Assembly (NCBI RefSeq): GCF_003286085.1
Contig: NW_020825294.1
Coordinates: forward strand, 558,001 to 622,000
Reading direction: 5' to 3'
Length of the DNA stretch: 64,000 nucleotides
Source: Drosophila persimilis
Taxonomy: Eukaryota > Arthropoda > Insecta > Diptera > Drosophilidae
The position numbers and the translations under genes are program-made. Position 1 is the stretch's first letter. Every line of letters starts with the position of its first letter. The notes beneath the pieces were generated by a model that was given only the letters and a program-made list of their open reading frames with translations, was not told where the DNA came from and made no database searches. Below, piece after piece: positions 11,673 through 25,770 of this stretch.

Positions 11673-14600
11673 CTACAGAAACGCACTGTATATATTTTGT
11701 TTTAAATCAAAAAACAAATGGAATATAATTCGCTCATGATTCTATAAAATATTAATGGATGTATTGAATTGCTAATTAAATGCATTAAAAAACGCAAAAC
11801 CAAATTTAAATGATGACAAATTGTACAGCAAATGCGGGTGGGGGGCGGGTGGTTTACAGTGTAAACTCCTTCAAGTGGAAATTACAAAATTTGCCCATGC
11901 ATCGGGAATTTCGAATGTATTTTATTTAATTATTTATTTGATAAACAATTTTGGCTGTGCTCAGATAGGAGAGTGAATAAATCGATATTATATATTTATA
12001 TATACAGAAAAATATTCTGGGAAATCACATAACGAAACCCTTTTTCTTTGCAACTCAAATCGTAATTCGATTGAATATTTAATCAACGATTTGTGAACAC
12101 ATTTCTTGGGTGTTTCAATCATTTTCCCTCTCTGTTGATTCAAGTTTTCCGATTTATAGACTCTATGATTTTTATGTGTATGCAAACAATTTTGTTTTGT
12201 TTGTTATTAAAACAAAAAATTCCAAAACTGCTCGCATATAAATTCATTTTCCATATAGCATTTGCACAGTGGAATATGAAAAGCGGGGGAAAAAGATGGC
12301 AGTTAATAAATTGCAAAAAAAATGTCGAAAGGGGGAGTGGCTGGGGCTGGGGCTGGGCGATAAAAAGGCTCAGGAATAAATAAACGCAAATGCACAAATA
12401 CGGCGGATTGGTGCCGTTAAAACCATAAAAACCAAAAAAACACAAATTTTGCTGCAATTAAAAATTCAATGTTTGCAATTTTCCATCCCCCACCCCCTCC
12501 CCAGCACGGCAGAGTTTACGGAATAAGTTGATGCATTTTTCTTTTATTTGCACACAATTTTCCCATCCATGGAGTTTGTTTTATGCTTTGGCTATTATTA
12601 TTTTTAGCCCGCGAACATTTTCATTTTCATTTTTATCCTTCCTCTCATTTTATTGATATTATAAATTATGGTTTATGCGAATTATGAAATATATTTTCAT
12701 AGATTTTTAACCGCCATTCGTGATTCTGCAGCCAACTGCATTTTTATATTAGCGCCAAAGTTTTTTTGGGCGAACATTTTACGATCAACTTAATTGCTGC
12801 CACGAATGTAAAAGCAAATTTTCCGCAAAATTAAATGCGAGATAAAAAAAACTTAATTCTATATTAAATAAAAACAGTCCGCAGAATATTTAAGGGGAGA
12901 AATATTTATGGGAGAAATATTTTGCAAAATATATAATATTTTATTAAGGTTTTATTTCATTTGATTTATAATTATGATTTTTATGGAATATTTTCCAGGA
13001 CTAAAAAAATAATTTCTCTACCTTTTTATACTAAATATTTTCAAAGAAAAAAATATATATTTTTTTTTGTTTTTTTAACTTCAAAGGGTCTATAGCTCCA
13101 TAGTACTCCACACTCCTATGATATGTGCCCTAAAACTGGTCGAAACTGGCAAATGCTCAACGACCAGGATGTTGTAGAGCCCTTCACTGAAATGAAAACG
13201 AAAACGAGTCGAAATTTGGCAGCACAAGCATCATTAACAGCGATTGAACGTTCGCCCCCCCGCCCCGAAAAAAGAAGGGGTTTTAACCCCCGAAAACAGT
13301 ATTCCTGATGCCTGATGCATGATGTATTTGCATGTTGAGCGAAGATGCCAAAACAACCCCCAGAAGAGGTCGCCGGGCGGAGTGAAGTGCTGCACTCAAC
13401 GCCGAAAAGTTGCGACAGCTGCAAATGGGAACTTTTTCTTGGCAGAATTTTTTATTTTCTACTTAGCCTCGGGGGCAGTGCCACTGCTGCACCGCATTTA
13501 GCCCATGAGCCATGGCCTGCGCTTAGTAATTTGATCACAATTGGGTTAAGGACTGAACGCCCCCTCTCTCCGGGCGGGTTTCTGTCATCTCAATTAAAAT
13601 GAAATTCAAATTTAAATTGGAAATGTAAATTTCTGTAATGGTCACAACTGCTGCTAAATAAACATCCTGCATGTCCTCTAATAGATGCAAATATTAACAC
13701 TTAAATGCCTCCAGATGTTCTGGGACTTGCAAATGGATCAAAACTCGTAGTATTCGTGAGTCGCTGATGAAAAATGGCCAATTCATTGTTCAACTAATGA
13801 TTGAAAAGTGTACTTTGTATTAAAAAAAAAAAACCTACACAAAGTCCAACCCAAAAAAAAAAAATGTCAACTAGCTACTTACCGAAAAGCAAAGGAGAGT
13901 CGGGGAAAGGTACGAAAGAAGAAAAGCACAAAAGTAGATGGAAGCGAAAGAAGAAAAGACGACAAGTCTCGGCCAAATGGGAAACTTTTCTTTTAAAAAG
14001 TTACGTACCCTCTGGATGACACTTTTGCTTTGGAAGGATGGTGGGATGGAGGGATGGAAGGATGGAAGGATGGGTATATATGGGATGTAGGGGCCTGTGG
14101 CAGAAGCAGAAGCTGTGGCTGTAGCTGTAGCTGCTGGTTGGCCAGTATATTCTTGGCCAGATGTTGTCCCGGAAAACATTAAAAGTGCAACGGCGGCGAA
14201 AACTTATTTACTTTTTCACATTTCGCAGCACTTGACTGCGCGCCGCCTTCTCCTTTTCCTTCTCTTTGGCGGCGGGTGGGGCAGGCGAGGAGAGGAGATG
14301 TGGCAGAGATGTAGGAAATGTGGAAAATGTGGGAGATGCGGCTTTTCAATTTCGCCCCCAAAGGAGGGCGGTAAGGGGCCGGGCACTGCTTGACAAGTTT
14401 GAAATTTCAATTAAATTCATTTGAACTGCGGCTGGACTTCTTGGGGGCCATCTATCCCTGCCCCTGCCCCCTCTCCCTCGCTCTTCCAGTCGGTAATGAG
14501 CAGCAGAGGCCAGCGTAATGGCATCTTAGTTTGATGCAGTCAACGGTTGGCTGCTGCTGGCTGCCACCGATGCCACTGTCTGTTGTGGCATTGGCCTACG

Positions 14601-15924
14601 TTCTGCTGTGAAGTTTGCGGCTCCAAAAGGTAACTGCGAGCTTTGACAGGGGAGGGCTATTTGGTACAGTGGTTGTGCCAGCATATTTGTGGAATGGTGT
14701 ACAAATTTCCCTTAACCAAATGGACATATTTTTAAGGAATGGCAACCAAGAATGTGATGGAGAAATATTGAAAAATCTATACATATTTTAGCTGGCTTTG
14801 CACCACTGTGGCCACTCCCCCAGACCAGACCCAAAACAGGCAATGGGGCGGTCGGTGCCGTGGGGTCGGCAACGTTGACAACTCTTTGGGGCTGGAGGAG
14901 CAGGGCACAGGGCAGGGCCTCATACTCGTGCCATGGTGGTCCACTGGTCAACTGCAGTTTGAATGCTGATGCTGTTGTTGCAGGAGAGGATTGCTCTCCA
15001 CTGCGTGGGTCGTAGTCGTCGCCGAAACGGAAAATGTCTTCATCTTCATCAATCAAAGCCCAGGCATCTGACACTCGAGTCACTCATGCAGTCACTCAGC
15101 TCAATTCAATTCCCAGAGCCAGAGACAGAGACAATGCTTTCTCCCACTCTCTCTCTGTTTTCTGCTCTCTGCTCTCTGCTGTGTGTGTGTGTGTGTGTGT
15201 TTTGTCGTTTTGCTGCTAAATTTCAATTACAAGTGCAACAACTAAGTGCATCAAGTCAACTTTCCTGCCACATGAAATGAACTTTCCCCCAGAAGCTTCA
15301 TTCATTTCGTTTCCTTGTCACCAGCGACAGGGCATCAGTGGCTTGGAATGGGGACCCCCGTCCCGATAGCATATGTTTCTGTTTGTTCTGTGTTCTTATC
15401 AACAAAGTGTTCTTAAAAAAATATTATAACTCACTCACTCCGTCGGCACAGGCTTCACTGCTAAGCCACACTGGGAGAGGACAAGAGAAATGTTCTAGGA
15501 GCCTCTCTAGGCGCAACATTTGTTCAATCGGAGGCTATTTCTTTGGTATTTCCTGATAGATAGGGGGAAACTAGAAACTATCTTTGGTTTTATTAGCCCA
15601 ACGATTGGTTTATCTCTGGTTAAGAAATTGAAGATATTCCCTTTATAAAAAAAAAGGAAAAGCCTTTGTTCTTTAACAGGAATACATTAAGACGGAAGTT
15701 CTGGCACAGTTCCACAAATGATAAGGGTTTGAATCGAAACATTACATTCCATCCACATTTTCTAAGTACAACATATAGATATCTCCGATCTATTCATCTA
15801 TTTTTCATCTAAAACCCTACAACGCCTATTAAATCAGTGCTGGAACTTATAATTCTGTTGCTAATTCGATATCTTTTATCGTTTTAAGTGCTGAATCGCT
15901 TATGACGAATGATCTGTGCTCGTG

Positions 15925-15990
15925 GCGATGTGTCCATTCGCTTACGGGAAATTGCTCCAGCGGTTCAACGAAGAATGTGATTCTTGCCCA
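15925..15990 (-). repeat. dispersed repeat family copy 3
   Basis: The minus strand contains AATTTCCCGTAAGCGAATGG followed by ACACATCG, a close match to the core repeated at 19.2-19.5 kb. Confidence 0.6.
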
Positions 15991-17310
15991 AACTATGGGT
16001 AATATGTTCTTCCTCTTTCCCTTTCTTGTTTCAAATTCAATTCTAATCTATTATAGTAAGCCTTAACTGCATAAACAAACGTTTAAGCCGCTTGGTGGGC
16101 CCCTTGGTTATGTCATCAGCGGGGCGTGGCAGTGTCATTGTGTGGTTTATCTTGGGCTCCTGCTGCTGCTGCACTGCATGGAGTCGCCTCTAACCTCTAA
16201 ATGTGTCGGCGGCGTGTGGTGTGTGGCAGCCTCCAGCACTGCCTTACCGTTAGTCATACCTACCACCACTCCTCTCGACATTCAGCCTGTCATTTTGGGT
16301 TCTGGGATACGAGAGCGAGAGCTTCTGCTTAATTATTACAGCATAAATTATCAGCATCTTGAGATGTTTCAAGAGTAAAGCAGAGCATGATTCACTCCCT
16401 TAATGTGTACCCCCTCCCCCTCCCCCCCCACTCGAGGAAAGAGAGGTCTCCCGATTTGCATACTAAGAGGCTTTTGTCAGTGGTCAGGCCTCCCCACTCC
16501 CTCGCCCACACATAACCCTTTCCGCTCTGTTCTGTTCCGTTCCGTTCCCCTTCCTCTTCCACTCGTTTCGTTCGGAATGGAGCCTCAGATAACAGGCACA
16601 CACACACTCACACACACACACATGTGTAATTCTTGGCTTTGTTTGGGGGGAATTTATTGAAATTGATTTCGATTTGCCTTCGCTTCGGTTCTCTCTTTCT
16701 CTCAGTCTTGAGACATTACATTCGATCATTTAAGCAGGCGGCATTCGATTCTTTATTCTCTCTCCATCTCTCCATCGCTCCTCTCTCTCTCTGCCTCTGC
16801 TTCCCATGTGATTTATTGATTCCTCTGGTGTGTTTCTGTTCCGCTAATGGCCAAGGGTAAGGTTGAGTTAGGTTCCAGGGGAGGATTGTGGATTGTGGAT
16901 TGAGGATTGAGAATTGAGTATTTGAGCATTTGGTATGGGTGCTTCGGTCTCGTCTTTCATTTTGATGGTTTGATGAGTGTGTTAGACACATTTGCCATGG
17001 CTCTATCTCCCTCTCTATCTGCCTGTCGGATGGATTTGCCGTGGGAATTTCGTAATTTCGTATGCAAGTTGTGTGCTACGACAAGGCGAGGCTTTTGTGA
17101 TGATGGGTTTGGTTTCTCTCCCTTCTTTTTTGCCTTTTTTTTTGTCGTTTTTGTACGAGTATCCTAAGTAAATATGATGGGTAATTTCTTTTTAAAGGTT
17201 CTGCGTGTGCCATTAGGGAAATTGCAATATCGGCCGTGTGTATCGCAGTCCCGAAATCAAATTAAATTTTAATGCTTCTTCTTCCATGTGTTTTTCTTTA
17301 TTTAATTTAG

Positions 17311-17341
17311 TTTTTTCCTCTCTCTTTCTTTGCAGGTAAAT
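17311..17341 (+). other. Sema1a: recursive splice site (ratchet point) in intron 1
   Basis: A strong polypyrimidine tract TTTTTTCCTCTCTCTTTC is followed by TTTGCAG|GTAAAT, so an acceptor is directly fused to a donor at 17335/17336. This zero-length exon is the signature of Drosophila recursive splicing. It sits about 9.5 kb into the 20.3-kb intron 1, close to its midpoint, on the host strand. Function is inferred from the motif and its position. Confidence 0.8.
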
Positions 17342-19170
17342 GTTTGTGTTTGAAGAAAACGAAGGGTAAAAATCGAAGATTTCAAGGATATGGAAAGTTT
17401 GGCCTGCAAAAAGGTTCAATAAACCCCGGTATTTCTATGCAAAGAGAGCCCTGACATATTTTAAATATTTTATCAACATATATTTTTAAAATATTTCAAA
17501 GATTTTCTTTCATTTTCACCGTCTGATTGATTAATTCCTAATTCCTCCTAAGCTTTTTCTTCACTCCCAAAAAATTCCTTTGAATGTCAGATGAATTTTT
17601 GCCATTCATATATTATTTTTGTTTTGTTTTGTTGTTTTTTTTTTTTTTTGCCCGTCTTTGATTGAGAGCCAAGGACAAGCACAAGGACTCTGCGTGTTAT
17701 TGTAGGAGACGCATCCGTAAACCCAAGACTCAAGTATTCAAGAAATGACAACAGAAATTTAGCCACCAATCCCCAGACCCCCCCACCCCCACCCCGCTGT
17801 CAGATTTTTGGAAAAAAGAGCGACAGAGAGAGAGAGAGGGAAATGTTCCCATGGCACGCGCTGGCGACACTTCCCAGAAGCAAAAATATTTTGTTGGAGA
17901 GCAAAGTGGCAGCCAAGCCAAGGGCGCGCGCGTTTCTAGCATGTTGTGAATATTTTCGTTCGTTCGTTTCGGGGGCAGAAATATAAGGGGACATTGCAAG
18001 GGGAGGACGTGGCATGCCACAAGGAGGGTAGTAAAAGCGTACCGTTATACAAACATTGCATAAAAATATTAAATTTATGATGCAATAAAAAAACAGTGTT
18101 AACAGCAGAGAGAAAGAGAGAGCAGAGAAACGGGCAGTGAGAGAGAAAGAGCGTGCGTGCCTGGGAACGCCTTGAGATAGGGTCACCCTCTTGTGGCAAG
18201 GGGCACCAGCTGAAAATGAATCAAAAAAGGGTCTACAAAATAGGAATGGCTGAAAAGGTACGACGCTTCAAGGAAAAGCTTGAAAATACTTTTTATTTGC
18301 CATCAAATTTCCCAAGAATATTCCAACGAAAGAGGCTTCGAATACCCTTGATTTTTCAAGCACTGTTCCTCTATAAGGCGAACCCTCTGCCACGGGGTAT
18401 TACGAGAAGATGAAATGAATACCCTTCTTCGGTTAGGGTATCACAGAGCTCAGATAATGATAGTCCGAACCCCCCCCCGAGGGACCAAGTGACCAACCGG
18501 GCCAACCGGTTGCATTTAAACGGCTATGACACCAACCCCTAGAAATGATCTTTAGAGCGTAAAATGGGAAAAAAAGAAACACCGAACAGAACACTAGAGA
18601 ACTTCTATCGATGTCAACTGTGTGTGTGCTAAGCCCTCAAGTCAAACGGGATTAAGGGGGATGCCAGTGAGAGGGCCGTTCGGCAAAGGGTGGCCCCGAA
18701 CCGAATCCCCTTAGGGGGTGTGGGGCAGTGCATTCGCGGCAATTGGTGGTGTCACGTACCTCAAACCTTTTGGGTTTTTATTTATTCCCCCGTCCCCTGC
18801 CTGTTCTCCCTGTTGCCGTCTGTCGGCTTACTTTGACTTTTGACAGTCCCCGATAAAAAAAAAAGCTGTGGCAGTACATGTTCCTCTTCTCTCCGTCTCT
18901 CTCGCTGGGCAAGAATCCTTGGTGTGGCAGAAGAAAAACAACATTGCTTGTAATATGAGCACGTGCCATCATCAACGGAGCATCAGCGTCGCCCAGTCTC
19001 TGATTGGATGGAAGCGTTTTCTCTTTCCTTTTTGTCTTTTATTTATCCCTAATCGTATTCAATGGGAAATTGTGTGAGTGTGTGATTAAAATTTCAATTA
19101 ACAATGAGAATGGTCGTTTATTTTTGGAAATTTCTAAGAGAATCATCTCCTTTCTTCTAACAGAGTGTCG

Positions 19171-19498
19171 CAGTTTCACTGTTCCAACCGAATGATGCTT
19201 CAATGTGCTGCATAAATTTCCCATAAGCGAATGGACACATTTCGTTACTTCACCAGTATGTTCCAATTCCATTGTTCCCACCGAAGCAGGCTTTTTTTAT
19301 GAACAAATCCCACACAAGCGAATGTACACATTTCGTTCGGTCAAGAGCGTGTTCCAATTCCATTGTCCCAACTGAATAACGCTTTGCTTTTCTGTTTTTC
19401 TTTCCCATAAGCGAATGAACACACCTCGTTCTTCAACACAAAGTATTCCACTGTTCCAAACGTCTGACGCTTTGATTAGCTGCATGAATTTCACACAA
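19171..19498 (+). repeat. tandem array of about 100-bp repeat units
   Basis: Three to three and a half diverged units with a period close to 99 bp. Each contains a GTTCCAA..CCATTGTTCC segment and a CCCATAAGCGAATGGACACA-like segment (near 19209, 19307 and 19405). Single copies of the same family lie at four other places in the window. Confidence 0.75.
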
Positions 19499-22400
19499 TT
19501 TGTATGGCACACCTTTTAGAACCTTTGCAAACGTTCTTCAAATCACCTTGAAAAAGGGGAAACACAACCCTCCCGCTCTCCCTGCCACACCCTATCGTGC
19601 CACTAGAAACCCTGCCACTTGCAATGTTGCACTCATGTGCCATCCATCAATTTGCATTACGCCCCACCCCCAGAACACTAGATACTGGTGGGGAGTGGGG
19701 CGGGGGCTGTCTGGGAACCCCTACTCTGTGGCACTTCATTTGCACAAATTTCATATAGAACTATTATGTGGCGGGTGTTTTGGGGGGTTGAAAGTTAGTA
19801 AATAATCCGAAACACGCGACTCCCCGGCAAATAATTCGCTTTCAAAATCTCGTAAATCAATTCTTTTTTTCTTCCCACATTCTAATTATGTGATTAAGTG
19901 ATTTATGACTTTGTGTCGCGCATAAACGGATGGCGCCCTCTCTTTCTCTTTCTCACTATAGCTGTCTCTTTCCTGGTACTCGGGTAGCATTGACCCTGCT
20001 CAACATTATCGCTATCTCTCTCTCGCTCTCGGTCTCTCTTTTGCTCGTTATTATTATTATTATTATTTGTTTTGTTGTTTCTGTTTGAACTCTTGAACGA
20101 GGAAAATAAAAATTTATGACTGCTCTAAAAACCCCGAGCGAACAAAATGTGTCCGTGACATTTATGATGTGACACATTGTGTACCTAACTCTCGTCCGTC
20201 CTCACCTTCTTCGGACCAAAATCCACCCACTACTCCTCCTCCTCTTTTTCTCCATTGAGCAAACAGTTGTGATACCCTGCCTGGTTTAATTTTTGTGGCC
20301 TCAATTTGGTGGAATCTCCGTTATTATGCTTTCTTGCTTTTTTTTTATTGATTCTAATTGCCGATGACCCACCCCGCGACCCACAAAAAGTCGTTTCCTC
20401 CAAGTGGTTTTCCGCTTTTCCAATTGACTGTGAAGATCGTAAAGAAATTAAGTACACAACTAACCCCCCCCTGCCACCCATTCTGCTGTTCTCTGGAAAC
20501 TGAAACCCAAGAGGGCCCAGAGCTCTGTTTCTCGGCATTTTGTTGTATCTCTATCTCATGTTACCACCTGATAACCGAATGACCAAACAAACTCGATTGA
20601 TTGATTGTAGTTTTTTCTGGGTTTCCTGTTTTGTTTATTTCAACGCTTTGTCAACTTTGTTTAATGGATACCACACTCAAAAGTCATTTTTCAGGCACGT
20701 TTCTCGACGTTTCAGACAAAAATCTAAAAATAAAATACGCTGCTTAATCATTTCGAAATAGAAGTTACTGAAACGAGAATAGCTTTCTATTGATATTTCG
20801 TGTAGAAAATCCCAGTTTCATTATTTATGAGCAGCTTTCAGGCCGCCAGCCCTGGCAGAGTCAAATTGTCCTCGACATACGCAAATTTAATGGGATTATC
20901 AAATGCAAACGAGCTGTGGGACGGACGGACAGGGTTTGTCCCCTGGCTTCAAACGCCCCATAAATCATGGAATCAAAGTGCCACATTTTGGCCCGAGATG
21001 CCCAGAGGAGGTGGGGCGGCGGTGTAGATTGGTTGAGATGCGTTAAGCCCTTTGGTCGAGGTCTAACACGTACTAAATGCTTGTCAAGCGTTGGCAAAGG
21101 AGCGACCGAGAGAGAGGGGAGGGTGGACAATGCGCAGACGTGACGTGGAAAATATTTATGAAAAATATTTGTTATCAAAGAAAACACACACAAGAGGAAA
21201 GGAAATTGATTTCAAGAAATATGAATAAATATTTTTGCCTAGAAATATTTTCAGGCCAAACTTTGCTTTGGTCAGTTTTCCCATTAGTTGTAGATGATTG
21301 TAGATTTTCCACATTTATTTTATTCTGTCATCCAGTCTTTTCACTTTCTTTTCAATTTTCTTAAAAGTATACTTCAGTTGTAATGGAAGTGCGGCGCGCA
21401 GATATTGTTCTGCTTGCAACCACCGCTGCAGCGGTGGCATCTTCCACTATACACAATGCATAATGGACAGACATCCACTGGCCACTTAAGCTGAAGGACT
21501 CTGCTCTGAAGGACTCTTGCTTATCCATGTTCTCCCTTCTCTGCCGTCTTTCGCTCTTCTATCAACAAATTCCAAATTGGTTTGCCCAGCAGTTTTGCAT
21601 AAAGGCACTTGTGTGGGGCTGAGGGGGGGAGGGGGGACTCCGGGAAAAACTTTCAGTCTACAAATTGTTATCACAGTCTATTGGACCCAGGGACATCCGT
21701 TTCCCATTCCATTTAGATGTTCATCAAGTGTAAATTGTAAGCCAAAAATTAATAATGAATCGAGTGGCGGGCACAAAAACAAGAAAAGTCTGTTGCACTT
21801 GCAGCAGAATCGGAAGACGAGGAAGTTGCAGAAATTTGCGTAGCCCCCCACTGGCAAACTGGCGAAGAAATTCAAGTTAGCAGTCGGCCAGACCAGGCCA
21901 GGCCACAATGCCGAATGGCAACAAGAAAAGCACAACAATAAATAGCATTATGCTAATCCCAGGCCAAACAGAATGCGGCAAAGTAAAGAAAGGGAAGCCT
22001 TTTCGGGCACCAGCTGCCTTTCAGAGACCGGAATACGAATAATAATTACGAGGGAACACACAGAGAGAGACAGAGAGAGAGGAAGAGGGAGAGGCGGCCG
22101 AGAACTAACTAACTATTATTTACTAAAAAATACGCCAAAAGATAACCGCGGAGATACAGAGAGAGAAAAAAATGTTTAACGCCCAAGCAGCGGCAAAAAG
22201 AGATTCAGCGCGAACGTGACATGGCATAAGAAATAGGTATAAGTCCCCTCCGCACCGCTCCGCTGGAGCTCACTTCTCTTGAGCTTTGGAGGGAGATAAT
22301 AAAGCTTAAACCCTCCCCAAATGAGCTTTGAATCCTCGCTGTGGGGGGAGGACGGAGGCTGCCGACTGGCTGGCAGGCAGATAAATTGGCCAGAGATAAG

Positions 22401-22609
22401 AGATCTTATCTTTTCTATAGCGAATAGTAATTAACAAAAGTACAAAACAAACTTAAATTAGTTAGGGACGAGAGCCAAGACTCTCGTACCCACGTACCCA
22501 CGTACCCGAGCTCGTGGCCACGTTCACATGTGACTGGCAATATTCCGGTGCTGATTTTCCCATTGCACAACACCACAATATTGCTCCTGAAAAATCTTAT
22601 AAACTTTAC

Positions 22610-23075
22610 TGGCGGTATTTATTTCATTTATAAACTAATTTATTTTATTTGTTCATTTCTTTATCTAATTTACATATTTATTTCATTGATATATTTATTT
22701 AATTTATAGCTTTATTTATTTTATATATTTTTTTCAGTTATATTTATTAAATGTACATATATATTTATATGTTAAATTTATGCATACATTTCTTTTTTTA
22801 TTTAATCTATATTTTTGTTCAAGTATAAATTTATTTAATTTGTATGTTTCCTTATTTTTTTTAATTTGTATATATTCACTTAATTTTTATATTTATTAAA
22901 TGTATTTATTTATTAAATCTATATATTTATTTATTTATTAAATGTATATATTTATTTAATTTATTTAATTTATTTAATTTATTTATTTATTCAATTTAAT
23001 TTATTTTTTTTTTTATTTATTTTTTTTTTATTTATTTTTTTTTTTTTTTATTTATATAATATTTTATTTCATTTT
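22610..23075. repeat. A/T-rich (TTTA)n low-complexity tract
   Basis: About 465 bp of degenerate TTTATT/TTTAATTTA repeats with long T runs near 23005-23050. No coding capacity. Confidence 0.9.
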
Positions 23076-24207
23076 TGAAATAGTTGTTAGTTTATGTGAA
23101 ATTTGTGCAGCAAATCAATGACCTACTTCCATTCGATGAATGTGTGCCCTAGAGGAACGGCAATCTATATACAGGATACGATAATTCTCAATAGAAAAAC
23201 TCATTCATTTCAAATACTCATAAATATTTCAAATCTAAGAAATATCTCACAATTTTTTCCATATCTCATTCATTAATCGCATAAATTCCAATTAAATACG
23301 AACTTAATATAAAAATTTAAATCCGCCAAAAGAGGCGCATAATTCATTGTTAACCAAAAACCAGAAACAGAGGAACGGAGATCTGCAGAGGGTCTCACAG
23401 AGACAGACAGCGACACCGCAAGGAGCACTCGAGGGTTAGACATGTTAAATTGTCATAAGCCTTAAAAATTCCATTATGATTATTTACTCAAGTACCCCAC
23501 AGCCGCAGCACAGGCCACAGGCCGCACGACTCCGGGCACAGGACACAGGACTCAGGACGCAGGACGCAGGGCCTCTGCCTTGCGAAGATGAACATAAAAC
23601 ACGAAACACAAACACAAACACAGATACAGGCGCAGACACAGATAGAGACACATGAATGTGGAGATAAGGAAACAAAGTTTTCTAAACGAATAAATCTGTT
23701 TGTCTTTGCTGCCAGGAGGACGACGACACACATACACACGTATGATGTATGTCCCTGTAAAAATTGTAAAATATTTTCAAACAGACACATAAACAAAGCT
23801 AATAAATGAGAACTTTTGCGCCGCGCGATACACACACAAGAACAGATCCCATTTTTACAAGGAAAAGGATAAGAGCGAGAGAGAGAGAGAGAGAGAAGGA
23901 GAAGGAGTCCAAAAACGGAATAACCAGCAGGAGAAACAGAAACAAATCGCTGCAGGATATGCAGACAAGACAAACAAGTCGTTGGAAAAACAGAAACAAA
24001 ATGAAGAAAAACCTCGCGTCGAGCCGCAGAAGATTTTCCACATAAATATTTTCCCATTGCAGCGCCGCAGCAGCAGCACAAACGAAACGAAATGATATAA
24101 AGTGATACAAAAAAAAAGAAAGATATATATACTCGTATACGGAAAACAGTCGAAAAATGCGCCATTTATTTGTGTATTAAGTGATGATTTTTTGCGCTTT
24201 TCTGGCG

Positions 24208-24237
24208 GCCATTTTGTAAGAGCTGCAACAAAATGGC
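24208..24237. repeat. inverted repeat with PHO/YY1-like cores
   Basis: Arms GCCATTTTGT (24208-24217) and ACAAAATGGC (24228-24237) are perfect inverted repeats around a 10-bp spacer. Each arm carries GCCATTTT, the core recognised by Pleiohomeotic/YY1. Confidence 0.6.
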
Positions 24238-25482
24238 GGCCGCAAAAAAGCAAATTGCATTGCCTGATGAGTGTTAAGTGTGTGGGCGGGCCGGGCCGGG
24301 CGGTGGGGGTGGGGGTTATCTGATGTCAGAGCACAGCAATGACTGCAGTAGAGGGTATGCAAATATACCATGCAAATCATTCATTCACTGCATATCCATA
24401 TAGGAGAAGTCCTTGTAAAATATCGTTTAATTGTCAGCAAAAAAGCAATCATCTTCATTTGTTTATACAATGAAAAAACGGAGTTTTATACAAAGTTTTG
24501 CCCACAATTTCTCCTCCAAGTAAATAAAAGTCGTGGAACTTCATTTATAGGATATTTGTATTTATATTAGGGCGTTGAGGTGCAATAACCATCAAGTGAT
24601 AGACAGCCGAGGCCTATTACAAGCCGAGAGGCGCTGCCGCATGACGCCCCACTCGTAAGATCGAAAAGGTTTAGGTTCTTCTGAATACACGTTTTCCAGT
24701 CCCATATTCAGTTTCATTTCCGTTGTGCCTTATAGAGGGTATTTTCCAGCCGTGACCTCACAATGCCTACTCGTGTTTTCTTTGTGTTTTGTTCAGTTTT
24801 TGTTTTTTTGTTATATTTTTCTTGCTGTTTTTTTTTGTGTTGGTTTTATTTTTGAGTAATATGCGCAATGCATCAGGCTCAGACGCAGACCCGGGTCTCT
24901 GGCTGCCGTCGACATTGTTATTGTAGTTGTTTAAACACCACACACACACACACACACACAGCATACACACAGCATACACCACGAGTACACACTCTTGACA
25001 TATTCGTGCTGTCTGCAGGGATTTGTGGCATTTAATTTTTGGTAGCCATTTACAAAACAGAACCCTAGGCCCCTCTAAGTCCTTGCACAACAGGAGGGGA
25101 AATGCTGTCCGACTGCACTGTGTAATGCAATTGCCAGATTCAGGAGGACCTGAACCTGCACCAGGACTTGGACCAGGCTGAGCCAGAGCCTGGGCGTGGC
25201 AGTGGCAGTGGCTGTGGCTCATTTTTCGTGAGCTCTTTTGTGTGTAGGGGAAAAATCATTTTAAATGCCAGGGCAACGTCTCTCTTTTGATGAGGATGCT
25301 TTTCCACCCGTAAAGTGTTTTATGTTTGCATTTTGCATAGGGCCTCTCACTAGAATTACCAGAATTTGTTTAGCTCTAAATTATTGCTGAGCATTCAGGC
25401 AAAACCTACGAGGAGCTGAGAAATGGGAGCAATCTGCAGGCGTAGCCATTAGTCACTGAATTATTTAGATGCTAGGAAGAGC

Positions 25483-25770
25483 ATGTTCTTGATTATCGAT
25501 AAATAATCGAATCGAATTCAAAATTTAATCGAATTTCATTGAAAAATTGCATATTTTTGATGAATAGATATTCTCAATAATCGATAAATAATCGCCTTTG
25601 TTTGAATGCACTCTTTTGATATTTTTTGCAATTCCTCAACTTTTTTTATTATCGAATTTCATTCAAAAAAATTTATAATTTATTTAATTATTAAATTTTT
25701 AAATGTTAGAAAGTGTATATTCCTGATTATCGATAAATAATCGCTGTCGTTTGAATGCGCTCTTTCGATA
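25483..25770. repeat. partially duplicated TTATCGATAA block
   Basis: TTATCGATAA palindromes at 25493-25502 and 25727-25736 and TAATCGATAA near 25578-25587 are each followed by ATAATCG. The second and third are followed by the same TTTGAATGC.CTCTTTCGATA-like text. Such sites bind DREF and BEAF-32. Confidence 0.65.

Noticed and set aside
23488..24165. 225-codon open frame on the minus strand
   Set aside because: Cys/Val/Leu/Ser-rich product of CA and GA microsatellites. Overlapping frames in other registers look equally protein-like.
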